Under the pieces are notes generated by a model. That model worked only from the letters and a program-made list of their open reading frames with translations, searched no databases and was not told where the DNA came from. From Bacteroidales bacterium (GTDB taxonomy: Bacteria; Bacteroidota; Bacteroidia; Bacteroidales; Muribaculaceae), in the NCBI GenBank assembly GCA_004552485.1, contig SFOH01000003.1, forward strand, positions 55,451 to 119,450: a stretch of 64,000 nt of DNA, given 5' to 3'. Position numbers and translations under genes: made by a program. Of this stretch, positions 33,559 through 42,209 are shown piece by piece (position 1 is the stretch's first letter; each line of letters begins with the position of its first letter).

Positions 33559-35922
33559 ATGAGAAAGATAATGTTTATGGCGCTGGCATGCGCCACGCTG
33601 TGCGCCGGAGCGCGCGGCACCATGGAAGCCGGCGGCAACACAATGACTGTCGACACCATCTTCCACGCTCCCGTCGGCCCGGGCACCACACAGACACAGC
33701 TGCGCCTGTATGGAACGGGCGGACCTCTTGATGTGTTCTATCTCACCGTTGACAAAACCACGCCCGGAGTCTCGTTCCGCACCGTCTGCGCTCAGGACAA
33801 GGTGGCCGGCGGAATGACAGTGCGCAACATGGCCACTTCGCACTCCGTGGGCAACAGCCTCTATTTCGCCGGCGTGAACGGTGATTTCTACGCCACCTCC
33901 GGAACGGCAAGCAACGGGTCGTCGGTGATAGGTACGCCCACAGCGGCAACTGTCGTGGACCGAGAGATTTACAAAACATCGAATTCGAACTATCAGTTCT
34001 CGGTGGACACCGAGGGCATCGCACGCGTGTGCCGCCTGAATTTCTACACCGGCACCGCTGCCCTTGGTGATAAGAACACTCTTTTCAAGGGCGTGAACGT
34101 GGGCTCGCCTGCCAACGGAATCACGCTATACACGCCGCGCTACTGGGGCTCGGCCAACCAGCAGGGCTATGCCGGCAGCTGCCACCAGGTGACGGCAAAA
34201 CTTGCCGACGGCCAGCATTTCTACGCCGGCGGAGAATTCGACCTGATTGTGACCTCCGAGCCCGCGACGGACGGCGATATGGCCGTACCTGCTGATGGCT
34301 TTGTTATCCATGGCCGAGGCAACTCTACGACTGACTGCAACACCGGCGCCGATGACTTTGTGGCAGCACTACGTCCCGGCGATGTGGTGCACTTCAACAG
34401 TCGCATCCTCACACCCGAGGGCGTGGCAATCCAACCTACTGCCATTGTCTCCGGCAATCCGAAGAACGTAGGCGGCGGCGTGAACCTGAACAGTGAGAGC
34501 GAGCGCGGCGACGCCTCATCCAAGCATCCCCGCACCATGATTGGCGTGAGCAAGGACGGCAACAAAATCATCATGATGGTGGTCGATGGCCGCTCCACCT
34601 CCTCCGTGGGCATCACAACCGGTATGGGTGCCGACATCATGATTTATGCCGGAGCACATGAGGCCGTGAACCTTGACGGCGGCGGCTCTTCCACCCTCTA
34701 CACCAGCAGCCTTGGTGTGCGCAACCACTGCAGCGATGGCAGCGAGCGCGCCGTGGGCAATGCTATTTTTGCCGTGGTGGATGCTCCCGAGGACAATGAG
34801 ATTGCCTCCATCGCCTTCCGCGACTGGGCTATGGAATTGCCTTTCTACGGAGTTTATACTCCCGTGATCTACGGCTTTGACCGCTACGGACGCATGGTCA
34901 CCGACAACCTGAAGGGATTCACCCTCTCGGGGCCTGCCGGCGAATACAGTGCCGACGGCATGACGCTGTCGGCCAACGTCCTCGGCTGCCATGCCCTCAC
35001 GGCCACATACAATGGGCACACCGCCACCATCCCCGTGAACGTGGTGGTTGCCGCCGATGCCATGCCCAAGTACGCCGATGTGTTGCTGAACACCACACGT
35101 AGCTGGACAGTGGAAGTACAGGCCACAGCTGCCGGCACGATGACACCCGTCTCTGCCGAACCGTATGACTGGTCGTCCTCCGATGTCTCTGTGGCTACGG
35201 TGGACGCCCATGGCACAGTGACTCCCGTCTCTGACGGCACTTGCACAATCACCGGCACTTATGGCGAGACAACCATCCCCGTCAATCTCACCGTGCAGAC
35301 AGCCACTTCGGCCGTGATGCCTGTGGATGCGGCTCACTCCGCCGACACCTGGAAGGTCACCGGAACCGGCATAGCAAGCGGGCTGACCAGCTCTGTCCTG
35401 GACAACGGTTATGCCGTGGACTTCCAGATTTCCTCGTTGCGCGGAACGGCGCTGAAGGCCGCCGGCACTCAGACGCTCTTCTCGCTGCCCGAGGGCCTGC
35501 AGATGCGTGTGAAGCCCGTGGGCGTCACCGTGAAGAGCATGAACGTGGTGGTGAAAGCCGCCAACAATGCCCGCACTGTCAAATTCACGCATTCAAAGGC
35601 GCTGACAACCGGCGAGGAGAACATCATCCGTCTGCCCCTGAAGGACATCATGGACCCTGAGGACATCGGCATCTTCCCTGTGACCCTCAACAATATGGAG
35701 TTCATGCTCACCGGCGCCACCAAAACGGACTACCGTCTGGAGGTTCCCGGCGTGGAGGCTTACTATGACGAGGCCACTGTCAATGGCGTCGAGGATATCA
35801 CCGTCAGCGATACGGACGACAACGCACCCCGCCGTTGGTACAATCTCCAGGGCATACCTGTCGCCAATCCCACGGCTCCGGGCCTCTACGTGACAGGTGG
35901 TGCCAAGATGGTGATACGCTGA
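33559..35922 (+). CDS. Secreted phosphodiester glycosidase (NAGPA) family protein with Ig-like domain
   Basis: 787 residues. Signal peptide residues 1-20. The NAGPA-type domain (PF09992) spans roughly 90-410: VNGDFYATSG, HPRTMIGVSKDGNKIIMMVVDGR, and the hallmark NLDGGGSSTLYTS with Asn371. The family removes GlcNAc from phosphodiesters or acts on related glycan or exopolysaccharide links. After that, one or two Ig-like (BIG2-type) domains (WSSSDVSVATVDAHGTVTPV), a beta-sandwich, and the sorting-like tail (WYNLQGIPV...GLYVTGGAKMVIR). Probably exported to the surface or medium to act on glycans; substrate unknown. Confidence 0.85.
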   Translation: MRKIMFMALACATLCAGARGTMEAGGNTMTVDTIFHAPVGPGTTQTQLRLYGTGGPLDVFYLTVDKTTPGVSFRTVCAQDKVAGGMTVRNMATSHSVGNSLYFAGVNGDFYATSGTASNGSSVIGTPTAATVVDREIYKTSNSNYQFSVDTEGIARVCRLNFYTGTAALGDKNTLFKGVNVGSPANGITLYTPRYWGSANQQGYAGSCHQVTAKLADGQHFYAGGEFDLIVTSEPATDGDMAVPADGFVIHGRGNSTTDCNTGADDFVAALRPGDVVHFNSRILTPEGVAIQPTAIVSGNPKNVGGGVNLNSESERGDASSKHPRTMIGVSKDGNKIIMMVVDGRSTSSVGITTGMGADIMIYAGAHEAVNLDGGGSSTLYTSSLGVRNHCSDGSERAVGNAIFAVVDAPEDNEIASIAFRDWAMELPFYGVYTPVIYGFDRYGRMVTDNLKGFTLSGPAGEYSADGMTLSANVLGCHALTATYNGHTATIPVNVVVAADAMPKYADVLLNTTRSWTVEVQATAAGTMTPVSAEPYDWSSSDVSVATVDAHGTVTPVSDGTCTITGTYGETTIPVNLTVQTATSAVMPVDAAHSADTWKVTGTGIASGLTSSVLDNGYAVDFQISSLRGTALKAAGTQTLFSLPEGLQMRVKPVGVTVKSMNVVVKAANNARTVKFTHSKALTTGEENIIRLPLKDIMDPEDIGIFPVTLNNMEFMLTGATKTDYRLEVPGVEAYYDEATVNGVEDITVSDTDDNAPRRWYNLQGIPVANPTAPGLYVTGGAKMVIR

Positions 35923-35949
35923 CCCGGCGTAATCTCCAAAACACTAAGG

Positions 35950-35985
35950 CACAAAAAAGCCACCCGAAAGGGTGGCTTTTTTGTG
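35950..35985. terminator. Bidirectional terminator between the NAGPA-type gene and the ferredoxin gene
   Basis: A 16-bp stem (ACAAAAAAGCCACCC arm, GAAA tetraloop) with A-run on one side and T-run on the other. It lies 27 bp past the plus-strand stop and 28 bp past the ferredoxin stop on the minus strand, so it serves both. Confidence 0.92.
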
Positions 35986-36013
35986 TGTCAGGCGGTGCGT
36001 TGATGCCTTGGCA

Positions 36014-36187
36014 TCAATTGGGAGCCTCGATGGAACCGGTGGGGCAAACCTCGGCGCAAGAGCCGCACTCGATGCACTTGTCGGGATCGATCTCGTATTG
36101 AGTTGCGCCGGCTGAGATGGCCTCAACGGGGCAAACGGGCTCGCAAGTGCCGCATGATACGCAGGTGTCTGTGATTACGTAAGCCAT
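36014..36187 (-). CDS. Small 2[4Fe-4S] ferredoxin
   Basis: 57 residues with two cluster-binding motifs: Cys9, Cys12, Cys15, Cys19 and Cys38, Cys41, Cys44, Cys48 (CVSCGTCEPVCP and CIECGSCAEVCP). This is the bacterial 2[4Fe-4S] ferredoxin fold, a cytoplasmic low-potential electron carrier for anaerobic metabolism (pyruvate or 2-oxoacid oxidoreductases, hydrogenase). The ATG at 36187 begins MAYVITDTC, canonical for this family. It has an exact promoter upstream and the shared terminator downstream, so it is monocistronic. Confidence 0.97.
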   Translation of the reverse strand: MAYVITDTCVSCGTCEPVCPVEAISAGATQYEIDPDKCIECGSCAEVCPTGSIEAPN

Positions 36188-36282
36188 AATTTGCTGTTTT
36201 AGTTTAGATTATTAATACGTATTAATGATGTCGGAGGCGGGGTCCGGGCGTCAGCAGGCGCCGGCGGCCGCCAAAGACTCTG

Positions 36283-36314
36283 CAAAAATACTTAATTTTA
36301 GGTATACTGCCAAA
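36283..36314 (-). promoter_or_regulatory. Promoter of the ferredoxin gene
   Basis: On the minus strand TTTG (36311-36314), 20 bp, TATTTTTG (36283-36290): full consensus. The leader of about 90 nt is GC-rich in its first half. Confidence 0.88.
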
Positions 36315-36364
36315 AATTTTCGTGATTATTTTTGAGAGGCGGCCCGAAAAACGGGGCGGCGCGG

Positions 36365-38605
36365 TCAGTTGGAGGCGAAGCGCAGGAGGAGTGTGGCGCC
36401 GACCGACCAGGGATTGGCGCGCTGGATGAATTCGTGGCCAATGCTGGTGAAGCTGAACGTGGTGTAGCGCGTGTTGGTGAGGTTCGTGCCCCAGAAACGG
36501 ATGCTGCAGAGGCGGTGTTCGAAGCAGACGGAGGCGTTGAGCGTGGCGTAGAACTTCTGATGGCGGGTGTTGGCGTCGTCCCAGAAGATGTCGCCGGCGG
36601 CGCGGGTGTTGACGTTGACGGACGGGGTGATGCCGATGAACGTGAAGGGGAGGACATAGTCGGCCGAGGCGAAGAGCGTGTGGGCCGGAGCGTAGGGCAG
36701 GCGCTTGTGGCGCAGGTCCTGGAGGCCGTTGTTGTAGCGTGTGAAGCGGGCGTCGGTGTATCCGTAGCTGGCGCGGAAGCACCATGCCTCGTCGGGCGTC
36801 CACGACATGGTCAGCTCGGCGCCGGCCGAACGCGTGCGTCCGGCGTTGGTCATGGCGCGGCCCGTGGTGTTGCCGTCGGGGAAGATGGTGAGCTGCTGGT
36901 CGCGGCAGGTCATGAGGAAGCCGGTGGCCTGGAGCGAGAAGCGGTTGTCGGCGGTGGTGAGGCCGGCGGTGAGCTCGTAGGTCCAGGCTTTCTCGGGCTT
37001 GTAGGAGATGATCTTGCTGACATCATAGTCGGCAGTCTGACCCATCTGCTGCATCATCTGCTGCATGAGTATGTCGCTGAACATCTGCGTGTTGTAGCCG
37101 CCGGCACGGTAGCCCTTGGCCACGGCGGCGCGCACCTCCCAGATGCCGGGAGTCCATGTGACGGACACCTGCGGCAGCAGCTGGTTGAAGGACTGGCCCA
37201 CGTGGCCGGTGGTGTCGATGCGAATCTCGCGCGTGCCCAGGGGAATCATGACGCCGCCGGGGCCGGGGCGTTTCATGGTGGCCGACGTGTTCACGCGGCT
37301 GGTATAGTCCATGGCGATGCGCTCGATTTCCCAGCGCAGGCCGCCCTGGAAGGTGACGTTGCCGAGGCGGTAGGTGCTCTGGTGATAGAGGGCGAAGCCG
37401 CCGTTGTGAATCTTGAACGTGCTGCCCAACAGCATCTTACGCTCGTCCCACTCCAGCTTCATGCCTCCGGGGAGCTGGCTGTTGACGTTGTCCTCGATGA
37501 GGGTGCGGATGCCGTCGTCGCCGAAGGTGACCGGCGCTTTCATGTCCGTGGGCTTGTAGAAGCCGAAGACGCCCATGAGCCATTCGTAGTCGCCGCGCAG
37601 ACCCTTGGCGAAGATGTCCTGGGTGAGGGCCCACTCGCGGCGCTTCTGGGTGAGGGTGAAGATGCTCTGAGGGCGGAAGTCCTGGTCAAGTGTCATGTTG
37701 TCATCCAGGTACTGTACGGAGGTGAGCGAGGTGGCAACCATGCGCTCGCCGGTGTAGGAGACGGAGAGGCCGTCGGAGATGGAGAAGCGGCGGTAGAAGG
37801 TGGTGTCGTTGTACTCAATGCGCTGAGTCTCAATGTTTTCGTAGGGGTAGCCGCCCTGGCGCGTGAAGCCCGTGTGGAGCGTGTTGGCCAGGCTCCATCG
37901 GCTGTCGGGGTGCCATGAGAGTTTCCAGCGGAAGGCGGCCTGAGTCTCGCGGCCGCAGTCGCGGTCGTAGGGGCGCTGCTCGTTCTTGTAGAAGCCGTCG
38001 GTGGTGGCGATGCGGCCCATGACGGAGGTGGCCAGACGCGGCGAGAGGCGACCGTACCATGAGGCGGCGGCGGTGCCCGTGTTGGCACGGCCGAAGTCGG
38101 CTTTCACGCGGAAGCCCTGGTAGTCCCACGGGCTGAGAGTGTAGATGTTGACCTGTCCGGCCATCGAGTTGCGGCCGTTGAGGACGGCGCGCGTGCCGCG
38201 GAGCACCTCGATTTTCTTGATGTCCTCGAGGTCGAAGTCGTAGCTGTCCTTGTTGAGATAGGGCACATTGTCGACATTGAGGCCCACGACAGGCTGGTCG
38301 ATGCGCGAACCCAGGCCGCGCACATATATAGAAGATGTCATGCGCGAGCCGTACTGTGGCACGAAGAAGTTGGGGGTGACCTCGCTCATGTTGCGCACCG
38401 TTTTGATGCGGAACTGCTGAATCTGCGAGCCCTCAACCACGGTCTCCAGGCCGTCGTTGCGGTCGGGCATCTGCTTGAGGCCGACCACCTCAACGTCCTT
38501 AAGGGCAGTGACATAACGTGCCGAGTCGGACTCGGCGGGAGCGGCGTATGCGGCCACGGCGGCGCTCACGGCCGTCGCGATTGTGAGAATTGTCTTGTGT
38601 AACAT
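36365..38605 (-). CDS. TonB-dependent receptor
   Basis: 746-residue outer-membrane gated porin importing siderophores, vitamins or glycans using TonB energy. Signal peptide 1-21, a TonB-box-like VEVVG at about 38, plug domain (PNFFVPQYGSRMTSSIYVRG, IEVLRGTRAVLNGRNSMAGQVNI), then a 22-strand barrel with aromatic-ended strands, ending TLLLRFASN. It lacks the N-terminal carboxypeptidase-like domain of SusC proteins and has no SusD neighbour, so it is more likely a siderophore or cofactor receptor than a glycan receptor. The start codon almost coincides with the predicted transcription start. Confidence 0.94.
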   Translation of the reverse strand: MLHKTILTIATAVSAAVAAYAAPAESDSARYVTALKDVEVVGLKQMPDRNDGLETVVEGSQIQQFRIKTVRNMSEVTPNFFVPQYGSRMTSSIYVRGLGSRIDQPVVGLNVDNVPYLNKDSYDFDLEDIKKIEVLRGTRAVLNGRNSMAGQVNIYTLSPWDYQGFRVKADFGRANTGTAAASWYGRLSPRLATSVMGRIATTDGFYKNEQRPYDRDCGRETQAAFRWKLSWHPDSRWSLANTLHTGFTRQGGYPYENIETQRIEYNDTTFYRRFSISDGLSVSYTGERMVATSLTSVQYLDDNMTLDQDFRPQSIFTLTQKRREWALTQDIFAKGLRGDYEWLMGVFGFYKPTDMKAPVTFGDDGIRTLIEDNVNSQLPGGMKLEWDERKMLLGSTFKIHNGGFALYHQSTYRLGNVTFQGGLRWEIERIAMDYTSRVNTSATMKRPGPGGVMIPLGTREIRIDTTGHVGQSFNQLLPQVSVTWTPGIWEVRAAVAKGYRAGGYNTQMFSDILMQQMMQQMGQTADYDVSKIISYKPEKAWTYELTAGLTTADNRFSLQATGFLMTCRDQQLTIFPDGNTTGRAMTNAGRTRSAGAELTMSWTPDEAWCFRASYGYTDARFTRYNNGLQDLRHKRLPYAPAHTLFASADYVLPFTFIGITPSVNVNTRAAGDIFWDDANTRHQKFYATLNASVCFEHRLCSIRFWGTNLTNTRYTTFSFTSIGHEFIQRANPWSVGATLLLRFASN

Positions 38606-38610
38606 GGGTG

Positions 38611-38618
38611 CAAAGTTA
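38611..38618 (-). promoter_or_regulatory. -7 element of the TonB-dependent receptor
   Basis: TAACTTTG on the minus strand ends 5 bp before the ATG at 38605, so transcription would begin at or within a base or two of the start codon. Confidence 0.6.
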
Positions 38619-38670
38619 GCAAAATTTTTGTTAATCGCCGAGCATTTATGGCCGAATCCGTTTTTTTTTG

Positions 38671-38678
38671 TACCTTTG
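38671..38678 (+). promoter_or_regulatory. -7 element of the ECF sigma operon
   Basis: TACCTTTG, 29 bp before the sigma factor ATG at 38708. A TTTG directly abuts it; no -33 at the normal distance. Confidence 0.6.
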
Positions 38679-38707
38679 CAGTGAAATAAACAGTTTTACG
38701 GAAGAGA

Positions 38708-39265
38708 ATGGCTGAGAACACTAAGGATGAACAGGAGCTTGTGAGCCGTCTGCGCCAGCCGCAGACAGCGCGTTCGGCGTTCAACGAGGTGATCCGCCGC
38801 TATTCCGAACCGCTCTACCACCAGATTCGCCGCATGGTGCAGAACCATGACGATGCCAGCGACCTGCTGCAGAACACGTTTCTGAAGGCGTGGCAGAATC
38901 TGGAGTACTTCCGCGGCGACGCCCGTCTGTCAACGTGGCTCTACAAAATCGCCGTCAACGAAAGCCTCAGCTTCCTGGCCCGCGAGCGCAAGCGCTATGC
39001 CATGAGTCTCGACGACCAGGAGTCGGCGCTGGCCAACATGATTGAGGCCGACTCTTACTTCGACGGCGACGCCGCCGCCGAGTTGCTGCGCAAGGCCGTG
39101 GTGACCCTGCCCGAGAAACAGCGCCTGGTGTTCAATATGAAGTATTACGACGAGATGAAGTACGAGGAAATCTCGGAAATTCTTGGTACCTCCGTCGGCG
39201 CCCTGAAAGCGTCGTATCATCTCGCTGTCAAGAAAATAGAAAAATATATCGAGGACCATCGCTGA
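38708..39265 (+). CDS. ECF-type RNA polymerase sigma factor
   Basis: 185 residues with region 2 (AFNEVIRRYSEPLYHQIRRM, then DASDLLQNTFLKAWQNLEYFRG) and region 4 (LPEKQRLVFNMKYYDEMKYEEI, GTSVGALKASYHLAVKKI) helix-turn-helix. No region 3 linker or extra domain. It is followed by a membrane protein and a Spy-like secreted protein, typical of an extracytoplasmic stress sigma module. The first gene of the unit, with its own -7 element. Confidence 0.95.
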   Translation: MAENTKDEQELVSRLRQPQTARSAFNEVIRRYSEPLYHQIRRMVQNHDDASDLLQNTFLKAWQNLEYFRGDARLSTWLYKIAVNESLSFLARERKRYAMSLDDQESALANMIEADSYFDGDAAAELLRKAVVTLPEKQRLVFNMKYYDEMKYEEISEILGTSVGALKASYHLAVKKIEKYIEDHR

Positions 39266-39354
39266 GAAAAGAGCAAAAAACGCGCTGCCGGATTAAACCA
39301 AACGGCCCCGGCGGCGTCAAAACAACAAAGACTTCAAAAACAACCGCATACAAA

Positions 39355-39840
39355 ATGAAACAGGAATCGGAACATATACTCGACAAATTCCCTAAGAAGG
39401 ACGGTCTGACCGTTCCCGACGGGTTTTTTGACGATTTTGCCCGCCGCATGGCCGCCGAGCTGCCGCTGCGCCCCGAGCTGGAGAAGCTCGCGCCGGCACA
39501 GCGACGCACAGTGTGGCACACGGTGCGCCCCTATGTGTATATGGCAGCCATGTTCATGGGTGTGTGGTGCATGCTCAGCCTGTTCACGCGCATGAGCGGC
39601 GGCACGGACAAACTCAGCATCGAGGCAAGCCCCGAGCTGGCAACCGCCGTCTCCAACGAGTCGTTTGTCGAGGACTATATCATCGACAATCTCAGCGGCT
39701 ATGACCTCTACGACTCGATGGCCGCCGACAGCCTGGACATGGAAAACCTCAGCGACTCGCTGGAATCTCTTGAAGAAGAGGTCCCCGCCGAAGAGGCTCC
39801 CGCCGTCGAGGACCCCAATGCGCCACTCCTCCCACAGTAA
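39355..39840 (+). CDS. Single-pass membrane protein, putative anti-sigma factor
   Basis: 161 residues. A cytoplasmic N-terminal segment (residues 1-58, FDDFARRMAAELPL) precedes one transmembrane helix near 60-77 (YVYMAAMFMGVWCMLSLF), then an acidic periplasmic tail (SDSLESLEEEVPAEEAP). The topology and location right after an ECF sigma gene suggest it holds the sigma factor until an envelope signal arrives; no sequence family recognised. Gap of 89 bp from the sigma gene, 13 bp to the next. Confidence 0.7.
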   Translation: MKQESEHILDKFPKKDGLTVPDGFFDDFARRMAAELPLRPELEKLAPAQRRTVWHTVRPYVYMAAMFMGVWCMLSLFTRMSGGTDKLSIEASPELATAVSNESFVEDYIIDNLSGYDLYDSMAADSLDMENLSDSLESLEEEVPAEEAPAVEDPNAPLLPQ

Positions 39841-39853
39841 TATCCTCTGAAAT

Positions 39854-40336
39854 ATGACAAGAAAATTACTCCTCATCATAGCCATTCTGGCCTCATTCTC
39901 CTTCTCCCTCAGCGCTCAGCACCGCCCCCGCCTCTCCGAGGAACAAATCCGTCAGGGCCTGGCAAAGCTGCGCGACTACAAACACAAGACTTTCGTGAAA
40001 GAACTGGGTCTCAAGTCGGACCAGGAACAAGAATTTTTTGAAGTCTACGACAAGATGGACGCCGAGCTCATGGAAGTGGGCATGGAGACCCGCGAGCTCG
40101 AGCGCAAGACCCTCGAGGACGCCAAGGCCACGGACACCGAGTGCTCCGCCGCCTCACGCGCTCTCTTCGAGCAGCGCAAGAAGGAGGGCGAAATCGAGCT
40201 CCGCTACTACGAGCGTCTGGCCGAGGTGCTCACGCCCCGCCAGCTCCTCAAACTCAAGAGCGTGGAGCGCGCCATGAACATGCGCCTGGCCAAATACCAC
40301 GGCCGCCACGGCAAGAAAGCCGCCAAACAGAAGTAA
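39854..40336 (+). CDS. Spy/CpxP-like secreted helical protein
   Basis: 160 residues. Signal peptide residues 1-20 (MTRKLLLIIAILASFSFSLS). The mature part is almost entirely helical and charged (LKSDQEQEFFEVYDKMDAEL; VLTPRQLLKLKSVERAMNMR), with the LTxxQ-like motif LTPRQLLK typical of Spy/CpxP periplasmic chaperones and metal-stress proteins. It probably senses or buffers envelope misfolding for the upstream sigma/anti-sigma pair. The unit ends in a terminator 35 bp on. Confidence 0.78.
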   Translation: MTRKLLLIIAILASFSFSLSAQHRPRLSEEQIRQGLAKLRDYKHKTFVKELGLKSDQEQEFFEVYDKMDAELMEVGMETRELERKTLEDAKATDTECSAASRALFEQRKKEGEIELRYYERLAEVLTPRQLLKLKSVERAMNMRLAKYHGRHGKKAAKQK

Positions 40337-40370
40337 CCTTCGCGGCATAAGATAGGCCGGCAAGTCACAC

Positions 40371-40390
40371 GGGATGCCCCACGGCATCCC
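40371..40390 (+). terminator. Terminator of the sigma operon
   Basis: Perfect 8-bp stem GGGATGCC / GGCATCCC with a CCAC loop, 35 bp past the last stop. The following TTCGTG is a weak U-tract. Confidence 0.6.
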
Positions 40391-40507
40391 TTCGTGCGTA
40401 AACGCCACATACAGAGCGCAGTGCGCTGCGCCGCTGAAAAAATATACAGACCTGGGCACGTGATTCGCGAATAACCGTGCCGCCTTAATTGCAAAAATCT
40501 TATAAAC

Positions 40508-40536
40508 GCGGGCTGCCCCTCAGCGGGGTGGCCCGC
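40508..40536 (-). terminator. Terminator of the ClC channel gene
   Basis: Stem GCGGGC/GCCCGC with CCCC/GGGG inner pairs, 22 bp past the stop on the minus strand, followed there by GTTTATAAGATTTTT. Confidence 0.75.
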
Positions 40537-40557
40537 ATCCTTGTTCGCGCCTGCCGC

Positions 40558-42012
40558 TCAGCCTTTTACTACGTAGGGAGCGGCCGGGCTGAAGATGCGC
40601 ACGATGCCGAAACTGATGGCCGCCGTGATGAAGATGGGCAGCAGGAGGTTGAAGCCGTTGCACATCTCCGCCACAAGGAAGATGGACATGAACGGGGCGC
40701 GGCAGACGCCGGCCATCACGCCGGCCATGGCCACGAAGGCGAAGCCTGAGACGGGAATGTGGGCGCCGAAGAGCATCTGCATGGCCTGCGCGTAGGCAAA
40801 GCCCAGGAAGCATCCGGCGAAGAGGGTGGGGGCGAAGTCACCGGCAACGCCGCCGCCGCAGTTGGTGGCCGAGCAGGCGAAGCACTTGAGCAACGCTATG
40901 GCCAGCGCCACGACTACGGGCATCCAGGCGCCGTGGAAGGCCCGCGCCAGCAGGCTTCCGTGCGCCACTACGGTCGTGTCACCGTTGATGAGATGGCCCA
41001 TCACATTGTAGCCCTCGCCGAACATGCTCGGGAAGCAGAAGAGGATGGCCGTCAGCACCAGGCCGCTCACGAGGTTGCGGACAAAGGCGCCGCGAATCGA
41101 GGTGTAGGCCCCTTCCATTATCTTCATGATGCGGGAGTAATAGGCTGAATATAAACCGCATACCACGCCTAAGCCCACCAACCACAGGAACATCTGCGGC
41201 TCGAAAGGCGTCTGCTGGACGTAGCTCAGGTCGACGGTCATACCCGAGAGGATGTATGCCGTGAGCGAGGAGATGAGGCACGAGGTGATGAGCGCCACCA
41301 CAGACATTGTGTCCATCTCGGCGCGCAGCACTTCGAGCACGAAGATGACGCCGCCTATGGGCGCTTTGAAGATTCCGGCGATGCCGGCGCCGGCGCCGCA
41401 GGCGATGAGCATACGGATTGTGGCGGGGTCGAGGCGCGCCCACCGGCCCATGTTGCTGGCGATGGCGGCGCCGGTCGAGGCAATAGGTCCCTCGCCGCCC
41501 GCCGAGCCGCCGAAGCCCAGGGTGACCGTGGCGGCCACTATCCACGAGTACATCAGCCGCCCGGGCATGTGCCAGTGGCCGCTGTCGAGCATACGCGAGA
41601 TGCGGCGCACGCCATGCTCGATGGGCATTTTCACCACCTTGCGCACGTACAGGCCCGTCAGGATGATGCCGACGACGGGGATGGGCAGCATGATCCACGG
41701 CAGCAGCGGCAGGCTCCATTTGCCCTCCACCAGCGACGCCGTCGTGCCGATCATGAGTTTGAGCAGGCCGGCGGCGACGCCCGTGGCAACGCCGATGAGC
41801 GCGGCGACGACGAAGATGTAGCCCTGGCGGCCCCTTAGGCCATAGCGCTCGCGCAGCCTCAGCAGCCAGCGTCCGAAGCGTCCGCCGTTGCCACTGTTGG
41901 CGTCAGCGGCTTGAGCATCAGACGTTTGCACCCCGGGCGACGCGGGTTGCGCCGCCGTGGTTGCCGCCTGCGAGGCGGCGGTCTGTGTGGCCGTGGGCTT
42001 TGTCTCGTTCAT
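40558..42012 (-). CDS. ClC family chloride channel/transporter
   Basis: 484 residues. A low-complexity N terminus rich in Ala/Thr/Gln (1-45) precedes a ClC membrane domain of about ten to twelve helices. Motif GGEGPIAST carries the gating Glu equivalent to E. coli Glu148, GSAGGEGP is the selectivity motif, and GGGVAGDFAPTLFAGCFLG is the third. The gating Glu suggests a gated channel or H+/Cl- exchanger, used in acid resistance or ion homeostasis; I cannot tell which. No CBS domains follow the membrane part. Single gene with its own terminator. Confidence 0.92.
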   Translation of the reverse strand: MNETKPTATQTAASQAATTAAQPASPGVQTSDAQAADANSGNGGRFGRWLLRLRERYGLRGRQGYIFVVAALIGVATGVAAGLLKLMIGTTASLVEGKWSLPLLPWIMLPIPVVGIILTGLYVRKVVKMPIEHGVRRISRMLDSGHWHMPGRLMYSWIVAATVTLGFGGSAGGEGPIASTGAAIASNMGRWARLDPATIRMLIACGAGAGIAGIFKAPIGGVIFVLEVLRAEMDTMSVVALITSCLISSLTAYILSGMTVDLSYVQQTPFEPQMFLWLVGLGVVCGLYSAYYSRIMKIMEGAYTSIRGAFVRNLVSGLVLTAILFCFPSMFGEGYNVMGHLINGDTTVVAHGSLLARAFHGAWMPVVVALAIALLKCFACSATNCGGGVAGDFAPTLFAGCFLGFAYAQAMQMLFGAHIPVSGFAFVAMAGVMAGVCRAPFMSIFLVAEMCNGFNLLLPIFITAAISFGIVRIFSPAAPYVVKG

Positions 42013-42149
42013 AGAATCCGGTTGATGAATGTGTCTAATTCATAACGCCCCGGCTCCCCCCTTTGTTGACCGCGAACGCCGGAAAGTGGCGTCTGCCTTA
42101 GGCCGTCCGCTTTTTTGGCTGAAAAACCGGCGTGGAGGCGAAAGGAAAG

Positions 42150-42180
42150 TTGGCGCTGTCGCGGAAAAATGTTATCTTTG
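42150..42180 (+). promoter_or_regulatory. Promoter of the GT4-licD unit
   Basis: TTG (42150-42152), 20-bp spacer, TATCTTTG (42173-42180). The predicted start near 42186 supports ATG 42210 and excludes the in-frame TTG at 42189. Confidence 0.7.
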
Positions 42181-42209
42181 CGGAATAATTGGATAAGAAC
42201 CGAAAAAGC